Below, one piece after another: positions 9,341-21,360 of a stretch of 64,000 nucleotides of DNA; the first letter of the stretch is position 1; each line of letters begins with the position of its first letter. A program made the translations under genes and the position numbers. The notes beneath the pieces are model-generated. The model had not been told where the DNA came from and did not search any database. It was given only the letters and a program-made list of their open reading frames with translations. Origin of the DNA: Lonicera japonica (lineage: Eukaryota; Streptophyta; Magnoliopsida; Dipsacales; Caprifoliaceae); contig CM038469.1 in NCBI GenBank assembly GCA_021464415.1, forward strand, positions 6,116,501 through 6,180,500. Reading direction: 5' to 3'.

Positions 9341-11433
9341 GACTTTCAGTCACCGAGGTCATCACATCAAGCGTAGCATTCGTTATAGGTCAATTAATAT
9401 ATATCATCTTCATCAGAACCTACTTATGATCATTGCTCACCAACAACTGTTTGCGTGAAAAAGTAGGAACTAGGAACATTAACAATGTGTTGGGTTCATA
9501 TCATAAACAAGAATATTTTGATTCACTTTTATACTGTTTACTTTTTTTGACGTAAATCAATTGTACACCAGAAAGTAGTTTAGTGTTGATTTTATCTTTT
9601 CTAGTACCAAGCAATATTATTTATGTTCTATGCCGGCAATCTCTGAACCCATCCACTAGTGGCTGGTCACTAGGCCACTCTTGATAGTTACTCTGTCTAA
9701 TATGAAATTTGTAATATTAGGCACTACCTTAAACTATTTCTTGGAAGTTCGAATCAACAAAGCCACTATTCTTTTCCCTGGTGTTGGATGCTTTGTGATT
9801 GCCATTTGCATTGGGTCCGCAGTTGATTTGTCCAATTCAGCCAATAATGCTGCTAAACTCAGAAGCATCTCATATAGTAACCGAAACAGATCAAGTTATA
9901 TTGGGTTTTAATCTTACTTATATCTTTGACATTGTGTAGTATGATAATGTGCTTTAACTTAAAATTCTCAGTTCAATGGAGATGTTTGGTCATGAACAGA
10001 CAATATCAACCAAAGGTATGCAAGTATCTATATATTGTTTTTTTTTCCTTTCTAAATTTGTGTTTAATATGAATCCTCTATTTAATTTACCGTTTGCTTG
10101 AAAATGCTTAGAAGGAATGAAGGAAATGGGAAATGGAAATAGTGAAGGGGACCAAAGGTTGGAACTGCTGATTTCCTCGTAGAGCTTGAAAACAGAAGAG
10201 CAATCAAGGTCTTGTTTTTTCATCTTTACAATCAGACCGACCCTTAATAGTAACTTTTAATTAAAACATTTATCAGAAACCAAGTTTGTTCCTCGGCTAT
10301 TCAATACTGTTTTTATATCATTTTGATACATAACAGGTATATGGGAAGAGTATTTTGATTGGGTTGTCCATAACTTTCTTCGCGGGTAGTTGTTTCTCTC
10401 TCTTCTCACCGGAATTCAACTTGGCAACAAATGATAAATGGCACACCATGAAGAAAGTTGTTCCTCATTTAGTTGTCTACATGGCATTTTTTTAATTCTC
10501 AATCTCTTCATTTGCAGTCACATTAGTCCTAAATATCATATTTTTGTACCGTCTGGTTTTGGGCTTGCCTTGCTCTTCCTTGAGAGCTTATCTGAATGAT
10601 TGGAATGGTAGAAAATGGGCTTTCTTCTGTGGACTGGTGAATATATGGTCTTCAATTCATGGGAGGTCAAGTTGCTGGCTATGCAGCTGCTGATGCTGGT
10701 CAGGAGATTTTTACGCAGTTTTTTTTTTTTGTGAGCGCATGTACTTATTTGGCATATCTTAATTTCTAGTGTTAGCTGTAAATTCCTGGCTAAACATTGT
10801 CCTTGAAGAGCAAGGTTTTAGGTTTATTCCTGATTTATTCCTGAATTAATCCTTTTTGTATCTTTATAAGTCGAGTGATCCCAAGGGGATGTGTTAAACG
10901 ACAAAAAGTTGGGATTGAAGTGTCATTTATGCATTGATTGATTCGTGGGGCTCATCTTGTGGAGTCCACGCATAATTTACAATAACCGGTGCATGAATGG
11001 CATCTTTTGTGCCATTTAAGTATGTCCCTCAAGAATTACTCGTTTTAGTATTCTAAATCTATTTCACGAGACAATAAATGAAAACTGACAATAATGTGTC
11101 ATTTATGCATCGGTCAGTTCAAAGTGCCTAACCTCATGTGGGGCCCACAAATTAGAAAACCCACCAACCAACGTATGATTGTTATCTCAAATGTGTCAAG
11201 TTTTTTGTGCCATTATATATGTCCGTCTATAATGGCTTCCAAGCTTTTTGACATTGATTTCATCTGGCATATAATACCAGGCACTTCCACTAATTAGCGC
11301 CTTTTGGGGTATACTGTTGTTTGGGGAGCACCGGAGGTCGTCAAGAACTTATGTATCACTCACGAGTATGCTGTTCATGTTCATTGTGGCTGTGGCCGTG
11401 CTTATTGCATCGTCAGGGCATAGGAAGACATGA
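9341..11433 (+). pseudogene. Ureide permease (UPS) pseudogene, 5'-truncated
   Basis: UPS proteins are plant plasma-membrane transporters for allantoin, uracil and related compounds, with about ten membrane helices. Pieces in order: LSVTEVITSSVAFVIG (9341-9388), TTLNYFLEVRINKATILFPG (from 9721), GTADFLVELENRRAIK (10112-10208), GKSILIGLSITFFAGS (from 10337), AYLNDWNGRKWAFF (near 10590), GGQVAGYAAADA (near 10660) and FWGILLFGEHRR to SSGHRKT-stop (11302-11433). Splice sites are kept (acceptor CTAACAG before 9341, split Gly codon at 9388/9721), so this is a decayed duplicate, not a retrocopy. It is dead: TAA at 10493-10495, a frameshift near 10640, stops before the 10112 exon block, and the first half of the protein is absent. 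About 580 bases separate the last two exon blocks. Confidence 0.88.
10915..11240. repeat. Diverged tandem duplication of about 170 bp in the last UPS pseudogene intron
   Basis: The segment with GTGTCATTTATGCAT, then a GGGGC(T/C)C word and a TTTTGTGCCATT word, occurs at about 10919-11040 and again at 11094-11225. The second copy differs at many sites. Confidence 0.55.
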
Positions 11434-11550
11434 TATTGGGGCATCAAAAACATATGCTAGAAACAATTTGAAGACCACTGTCACGCCCTATTTAGTTTCT
11501 GATGTATGTATGCCTGTAATCTTTGTTCTTCATTAGTTCTCACTATATTT

Positions 11551-11680
11551 GGAAACCCTTGGAAATATAAGTGTGGAAGAAAGTGGAAAAAACCCTTGGA
11601 AATATAAGTGTGGAAGAAAGTGGAAAAAAAGGGGAAATGGTTAGAACTACAAGTGGGGAAGAAAGTGGAAAATGGAAAAC
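11551..11680. repeat. 37-bp tandem repeat next to tRNA-Asn
   Basis: The AACCCTTGGAAATATAAGTG unit, including GGAAGAAAGTGGAAAA, begins at 11554 and again at 11591. A partial third copy follows. The period is 37 bases. It lies just 3' of the minus-strand tRNA-Asn. Confidence 0.75.
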
Positions 11681-11701
11681 GAAAGAAAATGAGAAATCGT
11701 A

Positions 11702-11775
11702 CGCTAGAAGGAGGGCTTGAACCTCCGACCTTGTGGTTAACAGCCACACGCTCTAGCCAACTGAGCTATTCCAGC
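11702..11775 (-). tRNA. tRNA-Asn (anticodon GTT)
   Basis: Minus-strand cloverleaf: acceptor GCTGGAA with TTCTAGC (one G-U), D arm AGCTCAGTTGGCTAGAGC, anticodon arm GTGTGGCTGTTAACCACA carrying GTT, T arm GGAGGTTCAAGCCCTCC, and G discriminator at 11702. It closely matches the standard nuclear plant tRNA-Asn form. No intron and no CCA encoded. Confidence 0.96.
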
Positions 11776-11779
11776 TGTT

Positions 11780-12720
11780 GTTGAGAAATGGCGCACAATT
11801 TTATATAATCGTAAGTCTATGGAAAAGCATAAATCTTTAAATTCTAGTGCTATCTTTAACGTGTTCATGCAATACTGCGGATAGATCCATTAGTTCATCT
11901 ATATTTAACATCCGAAAGTCATGGCATAAGCAACAGAAACTGCATTCTTCAAAACGTACAACGTATCTAGTAATAACGTGTATGAACATCATACTTTGCA
12001 ATGATTTGTGTCAAATCGTTTGTTTTAAAATTTGCACAGTTCATTAGCTTAACCACTTATGCGAAAGATCTATTATAATTGAATAAGCTCGCGAATATTT
12101 AGGGTCATAAGAGTTTACCAATTACAATACATCAACAAATTACATTTGAGCTACATAAAATATTTATGAATGCCTAAGATTTTTAAAAAAAATCCGTGTT
12201 TCAATATCCTTGACCAATTTGTTAAGATAACCGATCACATGTGGACTCAATAGTGACCCATATTTGTTAAATATCCATATGTTGACTTGTAGCAATTCGT
12301 GTTGGTTTATTGTACCGCGCCTTATTTCGCAAGTCCAGACAAGGGATACCAACTCCCAAATTTCACAATACAAAGACAAGGCATAACGACTTTCCCGTAT
12401 TTCACAATACAAAACACGAGGGATAAGAGGTAAAGGAACAGCGCTAGTTCGTTCCTGGAATCTTAAGATTGTAAATTTACACCAAGAGTCTCTTATATGT
12501 TATGTCAAGATGTAAAAACACAAGTTGAATGGGTTCAAAATTTGTGTGAAATAACCATTTTGGACTCCAGGAATAAACAAAAACTTGAATAAAAGACAGA
12601 TACCATAAACACAGAACAATATAACATGTGATCCAGTTCTAAATAAGAATATGCAGCTTCCCACTCCTCCTCCTATATACAGCAATATGTAGCAGTAGCA
12701 ATAGCAATAGGGCAGAAAAG
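11780..12720. other. Intergenic stretch, nothing recognised
   Basis: No supported gene or element. The right part is downstream sequence of the minus-strand glycine-rich RNA-binding gene and may include its 3'UTR. Confidence 0.4.
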
Positions 12721-12801
12721 TGAGGGATTTTATTTTAATTGCCGCAAACTATTAGCTGTCTCTCATCAAACCACATTCTAAATGTCAAAAATAAAATTGT
12801 C

Positions 12802-14652
12802 TTAGGCCCTGGTGTTCGCATAGTTATCAGGCTCGACATCGTCATCCCTGTAATTGCCTCCTATCGAGCTGCCTAACTTTTCTTCACCACCAATGCTTGG
12901 TGCCCCGGTGGTCCCACCATACCCAGGACCAGAAAAGCCGCCGCTGCCGACAGGACCACCACTGTTGTAGTTCTCACTGCCACCAGAAACACTGTAATGT
13001 CCACTGTTGCCACTAACACCAGTACCATAACCACTGCCACTTCCACCACCATAACTGCCACCTCCAGAACTTCCATAGTTTCCACCACCATAATTGCCGC
13101 TGCCAGAACTTCCGTAGTTTCCGCCACCAGACTCTCCTCCATAGTTTCCGCCACCATAACTGCTGCTGCCAGAACTTCCATAGTTTCCGCCACCAGACAT
13201 TCCACCACTGTAATTGCTGCCACCAGCAGCTCCATAGTTTGCGCCACCATATCCGCTCCCTCCACTGCTATAGCTGTTACCACCTCCATAACCGCCGCCT
13301 CCATATCCCCCACCAAATCCACCAACACGAGGCTTCTCTGTAGCGAAACTGACCCTTACCCTTCGGCCTTGAAGATCCTGAGATCGACCGCCAGAACAAT
13401 TATAAGTTAAAAGAGTCTTCTACAACTAATAGATGAACAAACTCAAGCGTATTCCATCACAATGGCATTCTGCTTTGCAGTGACAAAGCATGCAACTTAG
13501 AGCATGATCACAATGGCATTCTAGTATTAGAGATTAATTGATAAATTGTTACTATTAGATCAAGATACCACATTTCCAACCCCAATATGTATTTTGCATA
13601 GCAATTAAGTAGTTTGGCACATTATGCTAAATTGCTGCAATGTAGAAAGGTGATGTTCACAACAAAAAATCAAATTATGCAAAAGATACTAGTGCTTGGG
13701 TTTCAATGAGGGATATGCATTTCCATTATCAATTGCTCTAAAAGTTGTACAACTTGCTCGAGGAGCAGTTTACCTTAATTCCCTTACCTCAACCCCACCA
13801 CAAGCCCCAAAAATGGGATGGCAAAAAAGAAATGAATGATTAAGTACATAAAACATGGTTTGTGAAGCCAAAAGGAGGAACATTGATACCTGGCCGTCCA
13901 TGGCTTGGGCAGCACTAGAAGCCTCTTCACTTGATGTATAACTAACAAAGCCAAAGCCCCTGGACCTACCGGTGTCACGATCCATGATGACCCTAGCTGC
14001 AAGAGATATAAGATTAATTCTAGATTCTAGACCACATATATGAAATCCTAATATTTTCACTATTATTGATGCTCTGATGTTTCCGAGTATATATCCTTTC
14101 ACAAGTAGTACCAACATTAACAATACAAATATGAAATTTGTTAGGAGTAAAAGATCACAAACGTTAACCATGCAACTTAATGTTTTCAAGCACAAACATA
14201 TTTTGCTTTCAATGCCAAAATTACTCATTTTCTCTACAAATGTGTTGATTTTAATGTTCATTAGTCATTACATTTCATCTCATGCAATTAGCATTTAGCA
14301 AAATTAACTATATGTGGATTGAGGATAGAAAGTTACAAGCACAAAGAAGAAACAAAAAGGTGATTACCTTCAACCACTTGCCCATATTGCCCGAAAGCTT
14401 CTCTCAAACTAATTTCATCGGTGCCATATGATAGTCCTGCAGCAGAAAATATATGAGCAAGTAAAAATAGAGTTGGAAGGAATAACAGCTTGCACAGAGA
14501 AAGAATAATCCACGACCTCCGACAAAGAGCTTTGAAGATGACATGCATCTTATTGCCTGGTAAACCGATGAATTAGAGGCAGTTAAACCCGCATTGACAT
14601 GCTTGCTCCCTGCCTGTTTAAGTATACTGCCAATTCTATTGACAAAAGCCAT
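12802..14652 (-). CDS. Glycine-rich RNA-binding protein, mitochondrial (GR-RBP5 / ORRM5-like)
   Basis: Four coding exons: 14652-14517, 14436-14368, 13996-13890 and 13377-12802. All have GT-AG junctions, and the phases are consistent. The predicted protein has 295 residues. Residues 1-35 are a basic, Ser-containing presequence (MAFVNRIGSILKQAG) fitting mitochondrial import. The RRM follows: RNP2 KLFVGGLSY near residue 41 and RNP1 RSRGFGFVSY near residue 80. From about residue 120 the protein is a Gly/Tyr/Ser-rich domain built of GGNYGSSG-type repeats. The tail is short and acidic (DDDVEPDNYANTRA). In Arabidopsis, related proteins (GR-RBP/ORRM group) assist mitochondrial C-to-U RNA editing and stress responses. 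The RRM spans exons 1-4; the Gly-rich part is all in the last exon. No defects seen. Exact orthology within the GR-RBP group is inferred. Confidence 0.92.
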
Positions 14653-15348
14653 CTTTGAACCTACAATAAAGAGATAATGTCATAAAATTTTCTACAAAAC
14701 GAATGAAAAGATGAAAATGCAGACAATAAAATTTCCCAAAACCATGTCTTCTTACAGCAAGCTTGATATTGGGTAACCTACACACTCGCATTAGACAGTA
14801 GTACAATGAACAAACTATTGGACTCCTAAACCGGCTAGAAAACGGCACACAAACGGATTGAAACCTGATGCCAACAGAATGCTTATGGCATAAAATCCAA
14901 GCAAAGTTAGCAGGCATCTTCATACAAAGTATTGTCACATACATGTTTTTCAAATTTCGGCTCTGAGCACAATTTCTAGATATAAACTTGGGGATAAAAC
15001 ACCATCTTGATGTTATTTTTCCCAATCTATTAAATTTATCGCAACTGTACACTGATTGCCACTAGTCACTTCCATTTAAATTGCCTCTAAATAATCTACA
15101 AAAACCTCTAAATTTTGTGTGCCCCGAAAGGTAGTATACATATATAAACACAAACAACAAAAAATTTCACAAAATATGAGAACTGATTAGTTCAGAGCAC
15201 TAATAAAATGGAAACATCATTAGCAAAACCGAAACATAATCACCATCACCAGTTTAATCAGAAACAATCAGTCAATATTACATTATATTATAATAAATTA
15301 AAAGGTGTATTATCCTATTATTATAGTATATATGATACAAAAGCGCAC

Positions 15349-15440
15349 CTTTCAAGTAATTCCCTCTCGGTCCAAAGTCTTCTTCCCTGATCTGCTAGGG
15401 TTTTAGAAAAAGAAAAACAGGTGGGTATAATATAATATAA
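15349..15440 (-). promoter_or_regulatory. 5'UTR exon and promoter-proximal region of the GR-RBP gene
   Basis: On the minus strand a leader with an AAACCCTAG telo-box-like motif ends at 15349 in GAAAG|GTGCGC. The acceptor TTATTGTAG ends at 14661, eight bases before the ATG. This implies a 5'UTR intron 15348-14661. An AT-rich TATA-like run lies at about 15425-15450. Telo-boxes are common in plant genes for translation and RNA-binding proteins. Confidence 0.5.
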
Positions 15441-15449
15441 TATAATTTA

Positions 15450-17190
15450 ATTGATAGACTAAAGAGAGTCCTTCACCAAGTTGGATTTTAGGTTAATTTT
15501 TGTTTAGAGTTTGACTGATCCGAGGACTCGACGGCACTAAATTAGTGATTCAGTTCTGACCACTGACTTATGAACCTTATTTTTTCTTGGACCATTCCAA
15601 TTTTTTTTATTTTATTTTATTTTTCCTTTCTTTCTAGTACAATCGAGAAACTTTGGTGCCAAAATTACTTTAAGACAAATTTACAGTATTTAATTGGGTT
15701 ATCTCCAACTATATTTCATTTAATTTTGGTATTTATTTAAGAAGATAAATAATTACCTAGTCTCAGGTGATTGTAACAATGAGATTACTTTTGTGATAAA
15801 AATGTTATATTAAGGCCTATTAAAATAAAAATGTTTGATTATTGTCATAAGTTGTAAAATAAGTTTAGACATGCGAGTAGATATCTTCTTATTTTATGAA
15901 AAAAAATTCTTTAATTATTGAGAAAGAAATTTTTTTCATAAAATATAACAAAAGATGGAGGACATGTCATCATAATGAATACGAGATGAAGAGCATCTTA
16001 TTATATGTTTCAACTTATTTTTCAACTTCTTATTCAAATTGAAATTTTTTTTCATAAAATATAACAAAAGATGGAGGACATGTCATCATAATGAATACGA
16101 GATGAAGAGCATCTTATTATATGTTTCAACTTATTTTTCAACTTCTTACTCAAATCAAGTATTTTTTTTATAATTACTCATATTCTTATCAAACGGAGCC
16201 TTAACAAATTTCTTAGAAAGCCTAGTTAGAGCAAGTGCATTTAGTGAAACATTATGTGGATAGATTATAACATAAGCAATGTTATTATGGAATTAAAATT
16301 TGTTGAACTTTTTAAAACGGGTCTGTACGTACTTATGTTTAATTAATTGATGTAATAAAATAATAATAAAATAATTACGATGAGTTTTTTACTTTTTATT
16401 GTCTTTACTAATCACTTTTTAATTATATTCATCAATCAAATGTACAAATCCATTTAAGAAATTTCAACTCGTAATTACCAAGCCAAGTTGTTAATTTTAG
16501 AAGGAAAAAAAGTCTTTTTTATTTGTCTTTAAATAAAGCTGGCACAAAACTTATTACTATAATATATAAAAAGGAAACAAAGATACGAAAACGAATAAAT
16601 GATCTTTAAATATATGTATATATATATATGATTGGGTATTTGGTTACTTTGTTCTTTTTTTGATGCCTATAATTTTTTGTGCATGTATTTGGGTAAATAT
16701 TATTCCTACATGTGTATATTTAGGGGCCTATTTTAGCTTTGGGTATCTTTTTACATCTAATGTTAAGTTAAAAATGTATATGGTATGACAGAAAATGTTT
16801 ACCGTAGAACTGTAGAAGAAGGTCGCATTCGAAATTTTATATAGTTTTATCCCTTCCAATCATATTTTTAAAGGTTTATATTTTCCCTCAGTTTGATTAC
16901 AAAATATTACACCGGACAAAACTCATACGGAGTTTAATTTTTTGATGTGTAAGTTGTTCAAAATTTAATGATAACTATAATGGCTTCACTTGGATTAGGA
17001 TCCTCTAAAGTCACTTAAGATGTGAAGTGGTTTAAATTACTTTTTGTGTAAATTGTTCTTCTCGAGAAATTATGACTGGTAAATTTTTTTTATTTATTCG
17101 TGCCGGACGATGGCGTCAGTTAGAAAAGTCCAAGAGACATATCATCAAAATGAATCATTAATTAAATAATTAGTATTGTCACAATTCGAT
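15450..17190. other. Intergenic AT-rich stretch
   Basis: No gene recognised. It contains the 116-bp tandem duplication listed separately and an (AT)n tract near 16616. Confidence 0.5.
15927..16158. repeat. Tandem duplication, 116-bp unit
   Basis: The unit GAAATTTTTTTCATAAAATA, continuing through GATGGAGGACATGTCATC to TTCAACTTCTTA, is present twice with a 116-base offset. The copies differ by only a few bases, so the duplication is recent. Confidence 0.9.
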
Positions 17191-18230
17191 CTACTCCAAA
17201 CGAACTTGGTACCATTGAATAGAACCAACATCACCATGAATTTCAAGTTCACAAACAGAAGTAATCAAGTAAGAAACAGCTTCCTCTTTGCTTTCAAATC
17301 TTGCTAGGTCTGGTGGCAGTGCTTCCCCAGCTGGCCACTTGTCTAGCCACCCCATTAACCTCTCCTTAAGTTCCTCTTCACTCACAAATTCCTCATCTTC
17401 TCCAGGCTCCATTAGCACATATGTTCCTGTCTCTGCATTTGACCTTCTCCTCCTCCTCATTGCACTCATCTTTCAATTCAAAAACACAAACAACCACTAT
17501 ATATATTAGTGTTCCATTTCTATATATATGTATGTATAGAAAGATCGTGTGTTTGGGTCAGGTCCTGTGCAGACCAGCTTTTAGCAACAAGAAAAAAATA
17601 TGGTGATAGACGAAAAGATGGCATTTCAGAGCAAGACTAATATGGTGGGTGTTTTGCACCACAACATATGGTGCAATTAATTTTGACCATTAGATCCTAT
17701 CCGATGGCTAATGCAAAGAAATTAAAACCACAACGGTGCATGAAATAGGTCTCAAATTAAGAGTTATCGTTTTGAAAATCAAATTTTTTTTTTACAAAAA
17801 TATTGAAGTTGATATAATTAACAGTCAAAGTAGAATCTTGTTCGGCTGTCTCGATTGATTTCAAGAATGTAATTCTTAAGATATCACCTTGAGAAAAATG
17901 TGACTCTTAATTTGAGACAGAACATATAAATAATTATACCTTTACTGCATTTTTTTGTTGGATGGCCATTTTAGGAAGTTTAGGATAAACTGAGGAACTC
18001 AAGCACTGAGTAGTAGTAGTAGCTTCTGACCTTGGTTGAACAAATGGAACTTTAGCATATATGTGGTTTCTTGATTCTTTTTTCCCTTCAAGAATATTAA
18101 CAGAGGTCAATAAACAAGTACTTAGAATAAAAGGAGACATATATATATATATATATAAATAGAGATAGCTCTTACATTTGAAATTTTGAATTAAATTGTT
18201 GAAAATCTGTTTCTCCACAGCTCCTTCCAT
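17191..18230 (-). CDS. CRR7: CRR7-like protein, chloroplast NDH complex assembly
   Basis: Model: exon 1 18230-18176 (donor GTAAGA), exon 2 18085-17940 (donor GTATAA), exon 3 17469-17191 ending in TAG. This gives about 159 residues, close to the usual CRR7 size. Exon 3 carries the whole conserved domain: basic RRRRR start, [18 protein letters not shown], then [14 protein letters not shown], and the end [22 protein letters not shown]7 is a stromal factor needed to assemble subcomplex A of the chloroplast NAD(P)H dehydrogenase-like complex. The two short upstream exons would encode the transit peptide. Their sequence is poorly conserved, and the exon 2 acceptor (CTTGAAG, 18086) is the least certain choice. 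Exon 3 has its own in-frame ATG at its first base. No lesions. Family call is from motif recognition. Confidence 0.8.
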
Positions 18231-18239
18231 GGTCACTCC

Positions 18240-19640
18240 CTTCTGCTTTCAAGAGGACTAATTGTTAAGAACAATCTTTTTTCAGATTCAAGATAACATG
18301 ACAAACTTGAACCTCTAGCTTCCTTTTTATCTCTTAGCCTGATTTTGTCTCATATTTTCAAAACTGCCCTCCGTATTTCCATGTTACATAATAATATAAT
18401 AAAAAAAAATAAAAAATGAGCAGTGGATTAGTCTGGATGAAAAGGACACCATCTTAAATCGTGAGTACTTGAGTTCAAGTCTTATCTAGTTAATTAATTA
18501 ATTAAAATTTATTATTAAAATACCAATGCTTTTCATTTCTATTTCTATGTTAAGTTTTCAAAGTTAAAAAATTTAGGTTGTTGGAGATTTAATATATCTA
18601 CCGAATCTTATTTCATGAAGGATATCATATTTATTTCAACAACTTAAGCTTGAATTCACACATAATATATAATTTTACTTTGAAATGAAAAGAGTAATTT
18701 TTCCCTTTATCTAATTAACAAAAAAATTTAATACATCATAGTCACATACAATAACAATTTTTGAAATAATAACGCTTCTCTTGCTAAAGTAGAAACATGG
18801 GACAATACTCAATGTTTGTAAATATCAGATATCTCGAGGTTGCTTTTGAAAAGCATTCTTAAATTGGAGAATAGTTTTTGAATTCTAAAAATGTATAAGA
18901 GATAAAAGATCAGATAACTGAAGGATGTTTTTTTCAAAGGTTGATAATTGTGGGCAGGTGAGTCAGGCACCGAGGTGGCACATCATTTCTTCGTGTTGTT
19001 TGGCTTTTTGTTGATCATGTGGAAACTACGTGGTCCTGTGCGTTCCCGGTGGGTCCGGCCCATGGTGTACGCATATGTTAGAGTCGTCAATTTGTTTAAC
19101 CTTATAATGGATAAGGGAGAGAATAGTCTCGGTCAATAACATAAATTTACCAAACTGCTAAGATTTATGAAATCAGAGATTTGTTGAGCTTGGGGATTAA
19201 ATTACAATGGGATAAGGTGTTAGTCATCTCCATTGCCCCTTTCGAGTCTCCTCCTCTCGTTAGATCCCTACGTCGATGCATATGTATGAATCCTACTTTG
19301 GTAATTATTTTTGTAACGTTCTGTTGGCAGATATTGGTGTAAGTTCGGCCCTTTTAGTAATTTAGAGCTATAAAGTTTATGTGAAAATTTTATTTATGAA
19401 ATTTAGTTTTAGCCCCTAAAGTTTGGGAAAATTACATATGGCCCCCTTATCTTTTGGAGATTAACTTTGACCCCGTAATGGAAAAGTCCAATTTACGTGT
19501 TTATTATGTTCGCTTGGGTTTTTACATGAAAATAGGGGCCAAGATTATATATTTACAATAAAGACCCTTAACTTCCAAAAATTACAATTAACCCCCTGAA
19601 CTTTAGGAAATTACCAAAATGACCCCAAATTAAGGAACCA
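18240..19640. other. Intergenic stretch
   Basis: No gene supported. A possible SINE fragment lies near 18418-18500. The rest, including GTGGGTCCGGCCCATGG near 19050, matches nothing I recognise. Confidence 0.4.
18418..18520 (+). repeat. Possible SINE fragment
   Basis: Box-A-like AGCAGTGGATTAGTCTGG and box-B-like TTGAGTTCAAGTC about 45 bases later, then a TAATTAATTAATT tail. No target duplication could be fixed. Confidence 0.35.
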
Positions 19641-19760
19641 GGGTAGGCCCCCTTCTACATGGCTCACGCTCCAAAGTAGTTAGGCTTTACATAGAAGTCG
19701 GTGATCTCAAGGCCCCATGGCTATGTATGGATAAAGCATGAAGCTTTCACTTCTTATATC

Positions 19761-21360
19761 TGTTGACCTTGAAGGTCTTAATCTTATTTTGATAATAACA
19801 ATAAATCAATCATGTGTAATTTAACATGTTCTTGATATAAGATTATAGATTTCTTATTTGGAAAATCAAGAATAGCATGATTGCTCAAAGGAAGCTTGAC
19901 AAGGATCATCCAATCAATATCCGATCAAGTCAACGAAGCATTCGACTAAAACCAATCTATCCGAATCAAGATCATTCTTCTACAAGCGTTGGACAAGACA
20001 AGAAGATCATTCTCACCACTCACAAGCTAGCAATGCAAATCCATGAAGCACAAAGATCAAGAATCATATGCAAAAGCTTCAAGGGAAAAGCTTCAAGTGA
20101 AGAATCAATTTGAAGAAACAAATCGAAGCATTCGAAGACTCATCTATTCGGTAATTGAGTGTTTGCTTAGGATTAATGTAAAGTTTCTTAATTGATTGAT
20201 TATATAGCTCAAACATGAACTTGCATCATTATTAGATTGATCAAAATCAAGTTTGAATCAAAATCATTTCAAAACATCATTCTTGCAAAAACCGGTTTTG
20301 AAATAAATTCATAATTAATTCATATGAATGAATTTTTATACAAAAACTATTTTGAGAGTCTTAGAAACTTATTTGGAACACTCCCCAAGCATTAGAATCA
20401 ATTTTGGAGTCATATTGCAAAAGTTGGAAAATTGCACAAAAGTCCCCACTCCAGTGCCATGTAGCCGACTCCATTGAAAGTCAGGGAGCCGACTCCCTCA
20501 TGGAATGTCATGGAGCCGACTCCATGAAGACTCAGGGAGCCGACTCCCTTGAGTAAAACTAGCCGTTGGAACTTTTTCAAAAGTCTACTTTTGCCCCATT
20601 AATTTATTTCTCCACCACAAACGGCTATATCACTTTTGGGACTATAAATATGACTTCCTAAACTCATTCTAAACACCTTGAATCATTTATAAACTCTATT
20701 CTTCATCTATCTTCATTATTCAAAGATTCAAGAAATTGTTTTTGATCAATCATTAATCTTTTGAGCTATATCATCTTAATCAAATAGGATAACTCTAGTG
20801 TGAGCTTCAAATTGTATTCTTTACACACTTGAGAGAGTTATTGTAAATTGGTGAGAATCACCAAACAATTTTGTATTCAATTGTGAGAGGTAAATCTCAT
20901 AGGAAAAACAAGAAGGTAAATTATTGTTTAGATATTGTGAAAGGTAAATTTCACAAGGTTAGCAAGAGAGAGATTCTTGTGGGAATATTGTGGTCAAGCA
21001 ATATTTGTAAAGAGTGTAGTGAGAAGAATTACACTTGTAGAGGTTTGATCTTCACCCGGAAGGAGATTGATTTTAGTGGAAATTCTCGGGGAACTAACCG
21101 AGCGTGGACTATGGTTTGGTAAACCAAAACCGTGTGGACAAAAAGCCTTGGACTTCAAATCGGTTCAATCTTTCTTACTCAATCTCTTTATTTACTTGCT
21201 ATATTATTGTTTGCTTGAGATTGTTTATTTGTTTGATTGCATTCCTTGATATATTTATTAAGTAAATTATTTTACTTAATTTTTTGAAAAGATTTTTAAA
21301 TTCCGCATTAAGTTTTAAAAACCCTATTCACCCCCCTCTAGGGTTGTTTTCCGACCAACA
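19761..21360 (+). mobile_element. Solo LTR, Ty1-copia type, 1600 bp
   Basis: Starts TGTTGACC and ends GACCAACA. A perfect 5-bp target duplication, ATATC, lies at 19756-19760 and 21361-21365. The terminal part has the ACCCTATTCACCCCCCTCTA run seen near the 3' end of many plant copia LTRs. A single LTR with intact target duplication and no internal region indicates unequal or intra-element recombination. A related LTR in reverse orientation lies at 57669-59151. Short ORFs inside are not genes. Confidence 0.9.
20463..20547. repeat. Four AGCCGACTCC motifs in the solo LTR
   Basis: AGCCGACTCC occurs at 20463, 20487, 20514 and 20538. Each is flanked so that near-palindromes form (GGGAGCCGACTCCC, ATGGAGCCGACTCCAT). 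They lie about 150 bases upstream of the likely transcription start region of the LTR. Confidence 0.8.

Noticed and set aside
12873..13410. Long open frames on both strands overlapping the Gly-rich exon
   Set aside because: They are shadows of the GGN/TAY repeat codons of the glycine-rich RNA-binding protein; only one frame joins the RRM by proper splicing.
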